IMG/VR virus record: IMGVR_UViG_3300034156_000040 | Span: 1-30,857 of that record | Reading direction: 5' to 3' (one strand) | From: a virus | Length of the DNA: 30,857 nucleotides | In this document: positions 22,601 to 29,247 of the stretch, piece by piece | How positions within the stretch are numbered: position 1 is the stretch's first letter | Layout: each line of letters starts with the position of its first letter | Notes under the pieces: model-generated | What the model was told of the DNA's origin: nothing | Databases searched by the model: none | Seen by the model: only the letters and a program-made list of their open reading frames with translations | Made by a program: the position numbers and the translations under genes

Positions 22601-23496
22601 ACCCAATCCTCGTCCAAAATCAGTGGTTGATCGACCGGTTGACGGTCAAATGCCGCCAACGGGATGCGCTTTGGCAGCACATTTTCGTAGTCCGGGTTCT
22701 CGTAGACCCCGTAAAGCGGGCTCGCCAGCACCAGTTGCTGCAACGACTTCAGCAGATAGCCAACTTCCATGCCATCCACGCGGCTGGTGCCGTTGAAGCG
22801 GTTGTCACCGGACTTCTCCATGGAGCTGAAGGTGAAGTAGTGGTGGCGCATTTCCGCGACAACTTTGGCTCGAACCTTCTCTGGCATCGCGTTCAGCTCA
22901 GCCATCACGCCAACGTAGTCGCTCGGGTTGCAATCGAACCAGCGCCGGAACCACTGAAGGCCAACCTTGTAGTTCGACGACCGCTTTGGCTCGGTGAAGC
23001 GGATGCCGGCCTTGGCCGCGAACGGGTTGAACTTTGACATGGATGATTGAAACTCGACCAGACGCTTGCCGGTCATTCGCATCATGATGTTCTGCATCCG
23101 ATAGGCGATGCTCGCCCCGCGATACATGGTGTCGAGAACAAGCCGGCTGTTGGTGCAACTGTTGGCATTGATCCACTGTGCGCGATAGCGGTTCATCAGC
23201 GGGGTGTCGCGTCCGCCTTGGTTGGGTCGCAGATGCTCGAACAGCCCGTTGCGACCGGACGACAACATCTTCGGCACGGTCATCACGCCAACGCCAATGG
23301 TCTGCCCATCCAGCACGCAGCGGTAGATGCTCGGGCCAATGCCGAGGTTTTCCGCCTTGTAGTGCAGCTCATGCAGCAGGTTCCAATCGTCGATGGTGCC
23401 GCGTTCGACGTAAATGTTCGGTAGCAGGGAAAGGGAATGCCCTTCCGGGCACTCCCTGCGCTCTACCAGCATGTCCGGGCTGTCAAGAACGATCAC
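22597..23496 (-). CDS. GNAT-fold acyltransferase, COG2401/Mom-like context
   Basis: 299 residues from GTG 23496 (GGGGG five bases upstream, 14-base overlap with the previous gene); ATG 23472 is an alternative. Residues ~36-165 are a GNAT domain: LLHELHYKAE helix, strand YRCVLDGQTIGVGVMTVP, then the acyl-CoA loop motif A SRLVLDTMYRGASIAY (117-132), where R-G-A-S-I-A fits R/Q-x-x-G-x-G/A. The motif SKFNPFAAKAGI (154-165) resembles the NPFFEKAG of the ABC-linked acetyltransferases in COG2401. Residues ~170-299 are a family-specific extension rich in aromatic and basic residues. Mu Mom, which modifies adenine in DNA, is also GNAT-like, but direct homology is not shown. Substrate unknown. Confidence 0.72.
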   Translation of the reverse strand: MIVLDSPDMLVERRECPEGHSLSLLPNIYVERGTIDDWNLLHELHYKAENLGIGPSIYRCVLDGQTIGVGVMTVPKMLSSGRNGLFEHLRPNQGGRDTPLMNRYRAQWINANSCTNSRLVLDTMYRGASIAYRMQNIMMRMTGKRLVEFQSSMSKFNPFAAKAGIRFTEPKRSSNYKVGLQWFRRWFDCNPSDYVGVMAELNAMPEKVRAKVVAEMRHHYFTFSSMEKSGDNRFNGTSRVDGMEVGYLLKSLQQLVLASPLYGVYENPDYENVLPKRIPLAAFDRQPVDQPLILDEDWV

Positions 23497-24028
23497 GTTT
23501 GCCCCCTTTCGGTTTGGACGGCTTAGACGGCTTCTCACGGGCTTTCATCGCTTCAACGAAAGTCGTGGTCGTTTCGGGAACGGTCTCGCCGGCTGCTTCG
23601 GCTGCTGCGATTTCAGCTTCCATCGCCTTGACGTTCGCAGCGTCCAGCAGCGGCTGACACACTTCGAACAGGTGGCCTTGCAGGTAGCAGAACGCTTCGC
23701 TGTTCTCGGCGTCTACCGGAACCCCGGCTCGGTCCAAAATGAACAGGGCTAGGTGACCGATTTCATGAGCCAGCACGCCGTAAGAGCCATCGAACACGCC
23801 AACCAGATACAGCGCGCCGCCCTCTTCGTTTCTCAGCGGGGTGACGCAGCCAAGACAATCGTCGATGTCCTCGGCGCCGTAGTTGGTGGTCGTGAGGAAG
23901 TCGAAAATCTGCTTGTATTCTTCCCGGTCGGTGCAGAAGTAGAACGCTCCACCATAGATCGGGACGTTCAAGTGTGCCTTTTTGTTGGGCCACTTGAATT
24001 TCAGCACTTTCACGTTGATGGATTTCAT
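23483..24028 (-). CDS. HEXXH zinc-peptidase-like protein
   Basis: 181 residues. Residues 80-120 hold GVLAHEIGHLALF with the zinc motif H88-E-I-G-H92 and, about 16-19 residues on, E108 and E111 (AENSEAFCYLQGHLF), candidates for the third ligand. This layout is a recurrent phage metallopeptidase-like family. The C-terminal 40 residues are Ala/Glu, then Lys/Pro-rich and probably disordered. It starts in the ATGA overlap with the ABC gene stop (AAGGA eight bases upstream) and overlaps the GNAT start by 14 bases, so it belongs to the same operon. Substrate unknown. Confidence 0.75.
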   Translation of the reverse strand: MKSINVKVLKFKWPNKKAHLNVPIYGGAFYFCTDREEYKQIFDFLTTTNYGAEDIDDCLGCVTPLRNEEGGALYLVGVFDGSYGVLAHEIGHLALFILDRAGVPVDAENSEAFCYLQGHLFEVCQPLLDAANVKAMEAEIAAAEAAGETVPETTTTFVEAMKAREKPSKPSKPKGGKRDRS

Positions 24029-24678
24029 TGCTTGTATCCTTCTGGTGACTGGATGATTTCGATCTTCTCGCGATAGCGCTTGTCGATGAACAGGTTCGGT
24101 GCCAAGTCATTGACCATGTCGGTGTGAGTCGTGGCAACGATCAGCGTGGCGCCCATCTTGCGAGCCATTTTCTGAAGGTTGAACGCGATCACCTTGGCGG
24201 TGGTCCGGTCCAGCACGGCGAGGAATTCATCCGCGGACCAAACCGCGGCGCCAGACTCGATGATCTTGGCGAGGCGGAACCGGTAGCGTTGGCCGTCGGA
24301 GAGTTCCTTGGGTCGGCGAATAAACAGGTAGGCGTCGTTCAGGCCGGCAATGGACAGGTAGCCCAGCGCTTCAGACGTGGTTTTGCCAATTTGGTCGATC
24401 AGCGGCTTGTCGAGCAGCTCCACTTGGTCGATGTCGGCCACCTTCAGACCTGCCGCGGACATTTGATCCACCAGCTCACGCAGAACGGTGGACTTGCCGG
24501 AACCCGACTGCCCGGTGACGTAGACAATATCGCCCTGCTTGATTTCCAGCTTCTGCTGGTCAAACACGACGAACTCTTTGTCGTCCAGACCCAGACCGAA
24601 TGCCTCGGCAATCTCCAGCACGCGGTCGGAGCGGTCGATGTTGGATTTGAAACGCTTGTCGATCAGATATTCGGTCAC
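24025..24678 (-). CDS. Soluble ABC-type ATPase (stand-alone, no permease)
   Basis: 217 residues from GTG 24678 (GGGGG seven bases upstream, GTGA overlap with the previous gene). Motifs: Walker A GQSGSGKST (56-64), ABC signature LSDGQ (126-130, in place of LSGGQ), Walker B VWSADEF with D150-E151, and switch His185 (TTHTD). This small ABC ATPase, with few residues between Walker A and signature and no transmembrane partner, fits the ATPase half of COG2401, where it is fused to a GNAT domain. Here the GNAT partner is a separate gene two places downstream. Family members probably act as dimeric ATP switches on nucleic acid or protein; the target here is unknown. Confidence 0.82.
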   Translation of the reverse strand: MTEYLIDKRFKSNIDRSDRVLEIAEAFGLGLDDKEFVVFDQQKLEIKQGDIVYVTGQSGSGKSTVLRELVDQMSAAGLKVADIDQVELLDKPLIDQIGKTTSEALGYLSIAGLNDAYLFIRRPKELSDGQRYRFRLAKIIESGAAVWSADEFLAVLDRTTAKVIAFNLQKMARKMGATLIVATTHTDMVNDLAPNLFIDKRYREKIEIIQSPEGYKQ

Positions 24679-24854
24679 TTGGAGCCCCCAGCGAAGGCGT
24701 TGAACACGAACGTGATGAACACGGCGGCGAACACGCAGACCAGACAGATGAAGAAGCCCATCAGCATGCAGGCAGCTTTGATGCACGCCCAGACAGGCTC
24801 ATAGAACACGGCGAAGAACATGGCGACAAGGACGACGATCAGAAAGTCGATCAT
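24675..24854 (-). CDS. Small membrane protein in the ParB-ABC-GNAT operon
   Basis: 59 residues, and coupled at both ends by 4-base overlaps (ATGA with the upstream ParB gene, GTGA with the ABC gene). The sequence is almost wholly hydrophobic: helix one at about residues 2-17 (DFLIVVLVAMFFAVFY), a short EPVWACIKAA link, helix two at about 28-55 (ending FITFVFNAFAGGSK). Four cysteines occur at or near the segments. No family recognised. The tight packing suggests a real gene that may anchor the neighbouring soluble proteins to the membrane. Confidence 0.65.
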   Translation of the reverse strand: MIDFLIVVLVAMFFAVFYEPVWACIKAACMLMGFFICLVCVFAAVFITFVFNAFAGGSK

Positions 24855-25513
24855 TCTGCACCGCCCTTGGCGTAGTAGTCCTTCGAGAACTGCACCAGCG
24901 CGTCGGCGCCGGTCAAGCCGGTTTCCGATTCGAACATGGCGATGAACCGGGCGACATGACGCTCGTCCGAGCCGGTGATGGTCTTGAAGCCGAACACCTT
25001 GTCCAGTTTCACCTGACGATCATCGACTTCCTTCACCTGACGGGTGGATTCAGCCTGCTGGTTGTCCACGGCGAGGTTGATGTCCGGCACGAACGCATCG
25101 ACGTCCAACTTGCCCAGATCGACGTCGAGGAAGTCCAGCTCCTTCTTGTCGAAGATGCCTTCGAGGTCGAAGTCGAGGGTTGCCAGTTCCTGTTTGAGCA
25201 GGTCGCTGTCGATACCGCTGATTGCAACCCGGTTGTCAGCGAGCCGCGCCGCCCGCACCTGTTCAGGGCTCAAGTCACGACGCACCAGCACCGGCACCTG
25301 TTTCTGACCCAGACGGATAGCCGCGAGCCGGCGCCCGTGGCCCTTGATGATCACACCCTTGTCGTCAACGACGATTGGCTGATCCCAGCCGGTGGCTTGA
25401 ATGGCGTTCGCGATCTTCTCGACCTGCGCCGGGTCATGGGTCTTCGAGTTCAGATCGTATGGAACGAGCTTGTCGATGTCCCAGACTTCGATTTGCATGG
25501 ATGGTTTGCTCAT
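24851..25513 (-). CDS. ParB/Srx-fold protein (second copy)
   Basis: 220 residues. Residues ~5-100 form the N-terminal ParB domain: IEVWDIDKLVPYDLNSKTH opening, DPAQVEKIANAIQATGW helix, QPIVVDDKGVIIKGHGRRL with the conserved GHGRR (58-62), then ADNRVAI. ParB/Srx-fold domains bind and hydrolyse CTP in chromosome partition proteins; phage copies are often tied to DNA modification or to nucleases. No ParB helix-turn-helix is evident after the domain. Instead there is an acidic middle (~105-140) and a C-terminal helical part. It overlaps both neighbours by four bases. Confidence 0.82.
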   Translation of the reverse strand: MSKPSMQIEVWDIDKLVPYDLNSKTHDPAQVEKIANAIQATGWDQPIVVDDKGVIIKGHGRRLAAIRLGQKQVPVLVRRDLSPEQVRAARLADNRVAISGIDSDLLKQELATLDFDLEGIFDKKELDFLDVDLGKLDVDAFVPDINLAVDNQQAESTRQVKEVDDRQVKLDKVFGFKTITGSDERHVARFIAMFESETGLTGADALVQFSKDYYAKGGAE

Positions 25514-25659
25514 TGCACTTTACCGTCGAGGAAGGTGAGAAATTCGTGAAGGGTCATGGATTGAGCCTCTTCATCGGGGATGGTTTCGAGGTTGCGATAA
25601 TCCACGTCGTCATCGACATACGGGAAGTCGTCCAGATCGGTGCTGTCGTCGTCAACCAT
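25510..25659 (-). CDS. 49-residue acidic protein between two ParB genes
   Basis: ATG 25659 lies two bases after the upstream ParB stop; the stop codon overlaps the next ATG (ATGA). The N-terminal half is extremely acidic (VDDDSTDLDDFPYVDDDVD), and the C-terminal part is a likely short helix (SMTLHEFLTFLDGKV). No family recognised. Acidic charge and position suggest a DNA mimic or a small partner of the ParB proteins, but this is only inference. It is too small for many gene finders, and perfect fit between stop and start codons is the main evidence. Confidence 0.6.
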   Translation of the reverse strand: MVDDDSTDLDDFPYVDDDVDYRNLETIPDEEAQSMTLHEFLTFLDGKVQ

Positions 25660-25661
25660 AC

Positions 25662-26315
25662 TCACACTTCCACGCGATTGAGCAGCCAGACCAGAGCGTC
25701 ACCGGCATTGACCAACGAGTCCTTTTCATCGAAGCCTTGAAGGCGCATGACCTTCTCCAGCTTGTCGCTCAAGCCCTGAACGTCTTCGGCTGGCACGCGA
25801 AAGCGCATGGTTTGGTGGGTTTGCGCTTTGGCCGGTGAAGGCGCTGAAGTGCCCGCCAACATATCTTCCTCAGACATGTCCAGCTCGTCGAGGTTAATAC
25901 TGACCGAAGCGAAAATGTTCGAGACTTCGCTATCGCTGAAGGGCATGAACGACGTGATGTCTTCCACGCTACCCAGCTCTTCGAGCAGTCGGGCCAGCGC
26001 CAGAGTGTCGTCGCTACCGTAGCGGGCATTGTCCACAAGGCCGATTTCTTTGGCCTTCTTGTCGGTGATTTTGCCCAGATTGAAGATCGGGACCGAGGCG
26101 AGACCAACACGGACAGCAGACTGCGCCCGGTGTTCGCCGCCCAGAATTTGAAGGGTGCCGTCAGCGAGTTCGCGGACAACGATCGGTTTGAACATATCCA
26201 GCTTCGAGACGGACGCGTCGAGTTTCTTTTCGAGTTCCGGCGAGCAAGAGTTGGTGTTCCACGGGTTCGGCGCAAGACTCTTGGGGTCGGCCGAAGGATA
26301 TGCAGATTGGGTCAC
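25662..26315 (-). CDS. ParB/Srx-fold protein (first copy), operon leader gene
   Basis: 217 residues from GTG 26315, with AAAGGA eight bases upstream. The ParB-like N-terminus includes LEKKLDASVSKLDMFKPIVV and LQILGGEHRAQSAVRVGLASV, with G-G-E-H-R (59-63) as the nucleotide-site motif, then VDNARYG. This copy differs from the second: GGEHR in place of GHGRR, and a longer C-terminal part (~110-217) ending in a helical segment (DALVWLLNRVEV). The domain is known for CTP binding in ParB, but activity here is untested. It is the first gene after the divergent promoter region and likely sets the operon's translation. Confidence 0.8.
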   Translation of the reverse strand: MTQSAYPSADPKSLAPNPWNTNSCSPELEKKLDASVSKLDMFKPIVVRELADGTLQILGGEHRAQSAVRVGLASVPIFNLGKITDKKAKEIGLVDNARYGSDDTLALARLLEELGSVEDITSFMPFSDSEVSNIFASVSINLDELDMSEEDMLAGTSAPSPAKAQTHQTMRFRVPAEDVQGLSDKLEKVMRLQGFDEKDSLVNAGDALVWLLNRVEV

Positions 26316-26335
26316 GGGATGGTTCCTTTGAGTGG

Positions 26336-26365
26336 TGGAACTGTAGGAGAAACGTGCCTTATACT
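26336..26365 (+). promoter_or_regulatory. Candidate plus-strand promoter for the UvsW-like gene
   Basis: TGGAAC (26336-26341), 18-bp spacer, TATACT (26360-26365). The -10 is a good match, the -35 weak. The transcript would start near 26372, about 23 bases before the helicase ATG. TATACT recurs before the next plus-strand gene group (28216). Confidence 0.4.
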
Positions 26366-26389
26366 AGCGCCACTTACATTTCAAGGCAA
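26361..26389 (-). promoter_or_regulatory. Candidate minus-strand promoter for the ParB-ABC-GNAT operon
   Basis: Minus strand TTGCCT (26389-26384), 17-bp spacer, TAGTAT (26366-26361), each four of six matches. The alternative pair TTGAAA (26384-26379) and TATAAG (26363-26358) has a short 15-base spacer. The -10 overlaps the plus-strand -10, so the two directions probably compete. Confidence 0.45.
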
Positions 26390-26394
26390 TTGAC

Positions 26395-28122
26395 ATGATC
26401 ACAGTCACCATCGCCCATGCCGCTGTCAACGCCAGACTTCACCAAGCCTCTCGCGAAGTGAAGCTGGAAGTGCAGCAAATTCTGTCGTATGACGTGCCCG
26501 GGGCCGAACAGAGCGCCGCTTTCAAGTCCCGTGGTTGGGATGGTCGAAGCTCGTTCCTGAACTTCCGCGACGGCACCTTCCCGGCCGGCTTCGTCCATCT
26601 GGTGCAAGCGCACCTGCAAAGACGCGGCTACAAGGTCAACATCGTCAAGAAGCCCCTTCCCGAGCTGCTGGGGCCAGAGAAGCCCGTGGTCGATGCCTTC
26701 GGCGACGATCCCGACTATGACTATCAGGACGAGACCGTAGAGCGTCTGTGCCGTCATGGGAAAATCATCGCCCAGATCGCAACCGGTGGCGGCAAGTCCC
26801 GTATCGCGAAGAAGGCGTTTGCCCGGGTTGGCCGGCCGACGCTGTTCCTCACGACCCGCTCCCTGCTGATGTATCAGATGAAAGCCGCCTTCGAAAACGA
26901 CATGGGCATTGAAGTGTCGGTTCTTGGCGACGGCCAGTTTGGTTCGGTCAGCGTGGACGCCGACGGCAAAGAGACCCGCTCCATCAAGCGCATGACGGTC
27001 GGCATGGTGCAGACCTTGAACGCCCGGTTGGAGGTCATCACGCTGCAAGGCGAGTTCGAGAAGGTCTATGACGCGATCATCAAGAAGGAGCAGGCAGAGT
27101 TCACGGCCAAAAAGACCGCGCTGAAGCTGATGAAGGTCAGTTCTGCCGATCAGGCGCGCATCTTGAAAGAGTTCGCCGAAGAGCAGGAAAGCAACCGGGT
27201 TGACGCCGAAGGCATCAAGCGCACCGCGGCAGCCAAGGTCAAGAAACAGGACGCGGTTCGCGCCCAGACCATCGCCCTGTTGGGCAAGTTCGAGCTGGTC
27301 ATTCTGGAAGAGGCACACGAGGCGTCCGGCGCCGGGTTCTACGGGATCATGTCCCACTGTATCAACGCCCACTACCGTTTGGCCCTGACCGCTACGCCGT
27401 TCATGAAAGACGACCAAGAAGCGAACATGAAGCTGATGGCCGTGGCCGGCCCGGTCGGGATCAAGGTTTCTGAGGAAATGCTGATCGACCGCGGCATCCT
27501 TGCGAAGCCGTTCTTCAAATACGTCAAAATGAAGACCCCGGCTGCGAAGTTGTTCCGGGGCACCGCGTGGGCCAGTGCTTACCGGCTCGGCGTGGTCGAG
27601 TATGAGGCGCGCAACGATGCGATTGTCCACGAGGCGGTGATGGGCAAGCTTTACGGCCTGACCACGATGTGTTTGATCCAGCACAAGGCTCACGGCGAAC
27701 TGCTGGCGCGCAAAATGATCGCGGCGGGCCTGCGGGTTGAATTCATTTACGGCGAGAGCGACCACGACACCCGGAAGCGTCAACTGAGAAAGCTGGCTGA
27801 TGGGCTGCTGGACGTTCTGATCGGCTCGACCATTCTCGACGTCGGCGTGGACGTGCCGGCTGTGGGCTTGATCATTCTGGCCGGTGGCGGCAAAGCAGAG
27901 GTCGCTTTGCGTCAGCGCATTGGCCGTGGGTTGCGCAAGAAGAAGTTCGGGCCGAACGTGGCGTTTGTAGTCGACTTCATGGACCTTGCGAACGATCACC
28001 TGCGCGGGCACTACCAGCAACGTCGGGCGATTGTGGAGGGCACAAAGGGGTTCGGCGAGAACGTTATCCCTGACGGGGCCGAGTTTGACTATGAGGCGCT
28101 GGGATTCAAGAAAGCAGCGTAA
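26395..28122 (+). CDS. uvsW: DEAH-box SF2 helicase, T4 UvsW-like
   Basis: 575 residues. In T4, UvsW unwinds branched DNA and R-loops and helps switch replication modes. Visible helicase motifs: an N-terminal pre-domain (~1-100), Walker A IATGGGKS at 128-135, LFLTTRSLL (150-158), VGMVQTLN (202-209), motif II ILEEAHEA (303-310; DEAH variant EEAH), LALTATP (329-335), VLIGSTILDVGVDVPAV (motif V region) and QRIGRGLRKKK (motif VI). Between VGMVQTLN and motif II lies an extra ~85-residue charged helical insert (about 211-298). Start ATG 26395 has AAGG eight bases upstream. It has its own terminator at 28137. Confidence 0.87.
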   Translation: MITVTIAHAAVNARLHQASREVKLEVQQILSYDVPGAEQSAAFKSRGWDGRSSFLNFRDGTFPAGFVHLVQAHLQRRGYKVNIVKKPLPELLGPEKPVVDAFGDDPDYDYQDETVERLCRHGKIIAQIATGGGKSRIAKKAFARVGRPTLFLTTRSLLMYQMKAAFENDMGIEVSVLGDGQFGSVSVDADGKETRSIKRMTVGMVQTLNARLEVITLQGEFEKVYDAIIKKEQAEFTAKKTALKLMKVSSADQARILKEFAEEQESNRVDAEGIKRTAAAKVKKQDAVRAQTIALLGKFELVILEEAHEASGAGFYGIMSHCINAHYRLALTATPFMKDDQEANMKLMAVAGPVGIKVSEEMLIDRGILAKPFFKYVKMKTPAAKLFRGTAWASAYRLGVVEYEARNDAIVHEAVMGKLYGLTTMCLIQHKAHGELLARKMIAAGLRVEFIYGESDHDTRKRQLRKLADGLLDVLIGSTILDVGVDVPAVGLIILAGGGKAEVALRQRIGRGLRKKKFGPNVAFVVDFMDLANDHLRGHYQQRRAIVEGTKGFGENVIPDGAEFDYEALGFKKAA

Positions 28123-28136
28123 ATACAGGGGTTTAC

Positions 28137-28159
28137 AAGGGCGCTTCGGCGCCCTTTTT
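28137..28159 (+). terminator. Strong rho-independent terminator after the UvsW-like gene
   Basis: AAGGGCGC, a TTCG tetraloop and GCGCCCTT form a perfect 8-bp stem (28137-28144 with 28149-28156) followed by T-tract to 28159. The C(UUCG)G loop is unusually stable. It lacks a T-run on the opposite strand, so it acts rightward only. Confidence 0.9.
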
Positions 28160-28215
28160 CATTGGCAGATTGCTTGGAACGTTCAAAATAAGCAAAAATG
28201 TCATACATTTTCGTC

Positions 28216-28221
28216 TATACT
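28216..28221 (+). promoter_or_regulatory. Possible -10 element before the small-gene group
   Basis: TATACT at 28216-28221, the same hexamer as at 26360, lies 26 bases before the ATG at 28248 in an AT-rich stretch just after the terminator. No convincing -35 is seen at 16-18 bases, so the site may need an activator or may be fortuitous. Confidence 0.35.
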
Positions 28222-28247
28222 GAAAGCATATGAAAAAGGGGTTCAAC

Positions 28248-28523
28248 ATGAGCAAAGACAACGAAAAGCGCGTCACCATCACGTTCACCGATGAAAGCTA
28301 CACCGGGAAGCTCGCAGCGTGGGCAAAGGCTCACAAGCTGACTCAGGGCGAAGTTATTGAAGTGCTTCTGGACGACTGCATCGACTGCGACAAGATGGCA
28401 GAGTTCATGGACCGCAAGCGCGAACAGAAGGTCGCCGGCCGCACCAGCGTTCGAGCGATGATCCAAAGAACCAAGGGCATGACGCCCGAACAACGCAAGC
28501 AAGTTATTGGGGGTCTGAAATGA
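28248..28523 (+). CDS. Small ribbon-helix-helix-like protein
   Basis: 91 residues from ATG 28248 (AGGGG six bases upstream; an ATG at 28230 lacks a ribosome site). The start KRVTITFTDESYTGKLAAWA, then KAHKLTQGEVIEVLLDDC has the strand-helix-helix layout of Arc/CopG-type DNA-binding proteins, with the basic/Thr-rich strand that would enter the major groove. The C-terminal part is charged and helical (MDRKREQKVAGRTSVRAMI). It is the first gene after a strong terminator, so it could regulate this small-gene group. It ends in an ATGA overlap with the next gene. Confidence 0.6.
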   Translation: MSKDNEKRVTITFTDESYTGKLAAWAKAHKLTQGEVIEVLLDDCIDCDKMAEFMDRKREQKVAGRTSVRAMIQRTKGMTPEQRKQVIGGLK

Positions 28524-28702
28524 GCAGAACAGTTCGTGGCAAGAAAGCTGACGGTTTCGACTTCTGGTCGCGCCGCCCGCATTCCGGCAATGGTTTTGGC
28601 CCGATCACCAAGCGTCTGTGCCACCGCACCGAGCGCCTGCAAGGTCGCGTCGAGGTTCAACGGCAAATGAAAGAGCTGGAGGTGAGTGATGGCCAAGACT
28701 GA
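28520..28702 (+). CDS. Small basic hypothetical protein
   Basis: 60 residues; the start overlaps the previous stop in ATGA. The sequence is Arg/Lys/His-rich (GKKADGFDFWSRRPHSGNGF), with a later helix (CHRTERLQGRVEVQRQMKELEV). Not recognised. Its end overlaps the next gene by 14 bases. Confidence 0.5.
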   Translation: MSRTVRGKKADGFDFWSRRPHSGNGFGPITKRLCHRTERLQGRVEVQRQMKELEVSDGQD

Positions 28703-28880
28703 GCTTCAAAAACGCTATTACCTGACCATCACCACGCGCAGCGAATTGCCGCATCACCAGTTTTTCTGGTTTGGCCGCGCTGACATGAAAGATGGTCTGC
28801 GCCCGATCAAGGTTGAGGCGAAAAACGGCAAGGAGGCTTGGGATCGACTCGAAGAGTGGGAAAAGGAGAAATCCAAGTGA
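28689..28880 (+). CDS. Small hypothetical protein
   Basis: 63 residues from ATG 28689 with GGAGG six bases upstream; the preceding GTG (28686) is the less likely start. It resembles a compact beta-then-helix protein (YYLTITTRSELPHHQFFWF, then EAWDRLEEWEKEKSK). Not recognised. Stop overlaps the next start. Confidence 0.55.
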   Translation: MAKTELQKRYYLTITTRSELPHHQFFWFGRADMKDGLRPIKVEAKNGKEAWDRLEEWEKEKSK

Positions 28881-29080
28881 GCGAAGAAAACCTCAAGCGG
28901 CTGAAGTTCCTGTTCGAGCATTGCTACTCGAACACGGTGCGGGCCAAAAAAGACTTCAAAAAGGACATCGCCGGCGTTTACGTCGATTCCGAAACTGAAG
29001 ACCTGTTCTCCCTTTGGCTCGCGGGTCATGCACAGGGCGTTGCTGATCAGGCGAACGCTGACGGGAGCATTCAGCGATGA
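28877..29080 (+). CDS. Small hypothetical protein (GTG start)
   Basis: 67 residues from GTG 28877, with AGGAG eight bases upstream and a GTGA overlap with the prior gene. Mostly helical (LKRLKFLFEHCYSNTVRAKK, then LFSLWLAGHAQGVADQ). Not recognised. It stops in an ATGA overlap with the membrane protein gene. Confidence 0.55.
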   Translation: MSEENLKRLKFLFEHCYSNTVRAKKDFKKDIAGVYVDSETEDLFSLWLAGHAQGVADQANADGSIQR

Positions 29081-29247
29081 TCTTCACCCTGCTTGTCCTG
29101 ATCGTTTTGCTCTGGTCGGTCACCAGCCGGTCGCGCTTCTGGGTCTGGCTGGCTACCAGAAACGGGGGTCAGCTTTTGCTGATCATCGTCATCCTGACGC
29201 TGCTGGTGTGGGCGGCGGTGAATATTGCGGGGTTCGGGCCGAAATGA
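29077..29247 (+). CDS. Small two-helix membrane protein
   Basis: 56 residues, coupled at both ends by ATGA overlaps. Two hydrophobic helices, about residues 2-15 (IFTLLVLIVLLWSV) and 32-52 (LLLIIVILTLLVWAAVNIA), are joined by a basic, Trp/Arg-rich loop (SRSRFWVWLATRNGG). No holin family assigned; it may be a phage membrane accessory. Confidence 0.6.
   Translation: MIFTLLVLIVLLWSVTSRSRFWVWLATRNGGQLLLIIVILTLLVWAAVNIAGFGPK

Noticed and set aside
26277-26290. Extra copy of the CTCTTGGGG repeat motif
   Set aside because: Only ten bases match, and it lies within the ParB coding frame; probably chance.
26374-28020. 548-codon minus-strand open frame opposite the helicase
   Set aside because: Shadow of the UvsW-like gene, which has all helicase motifs and its own terminator.
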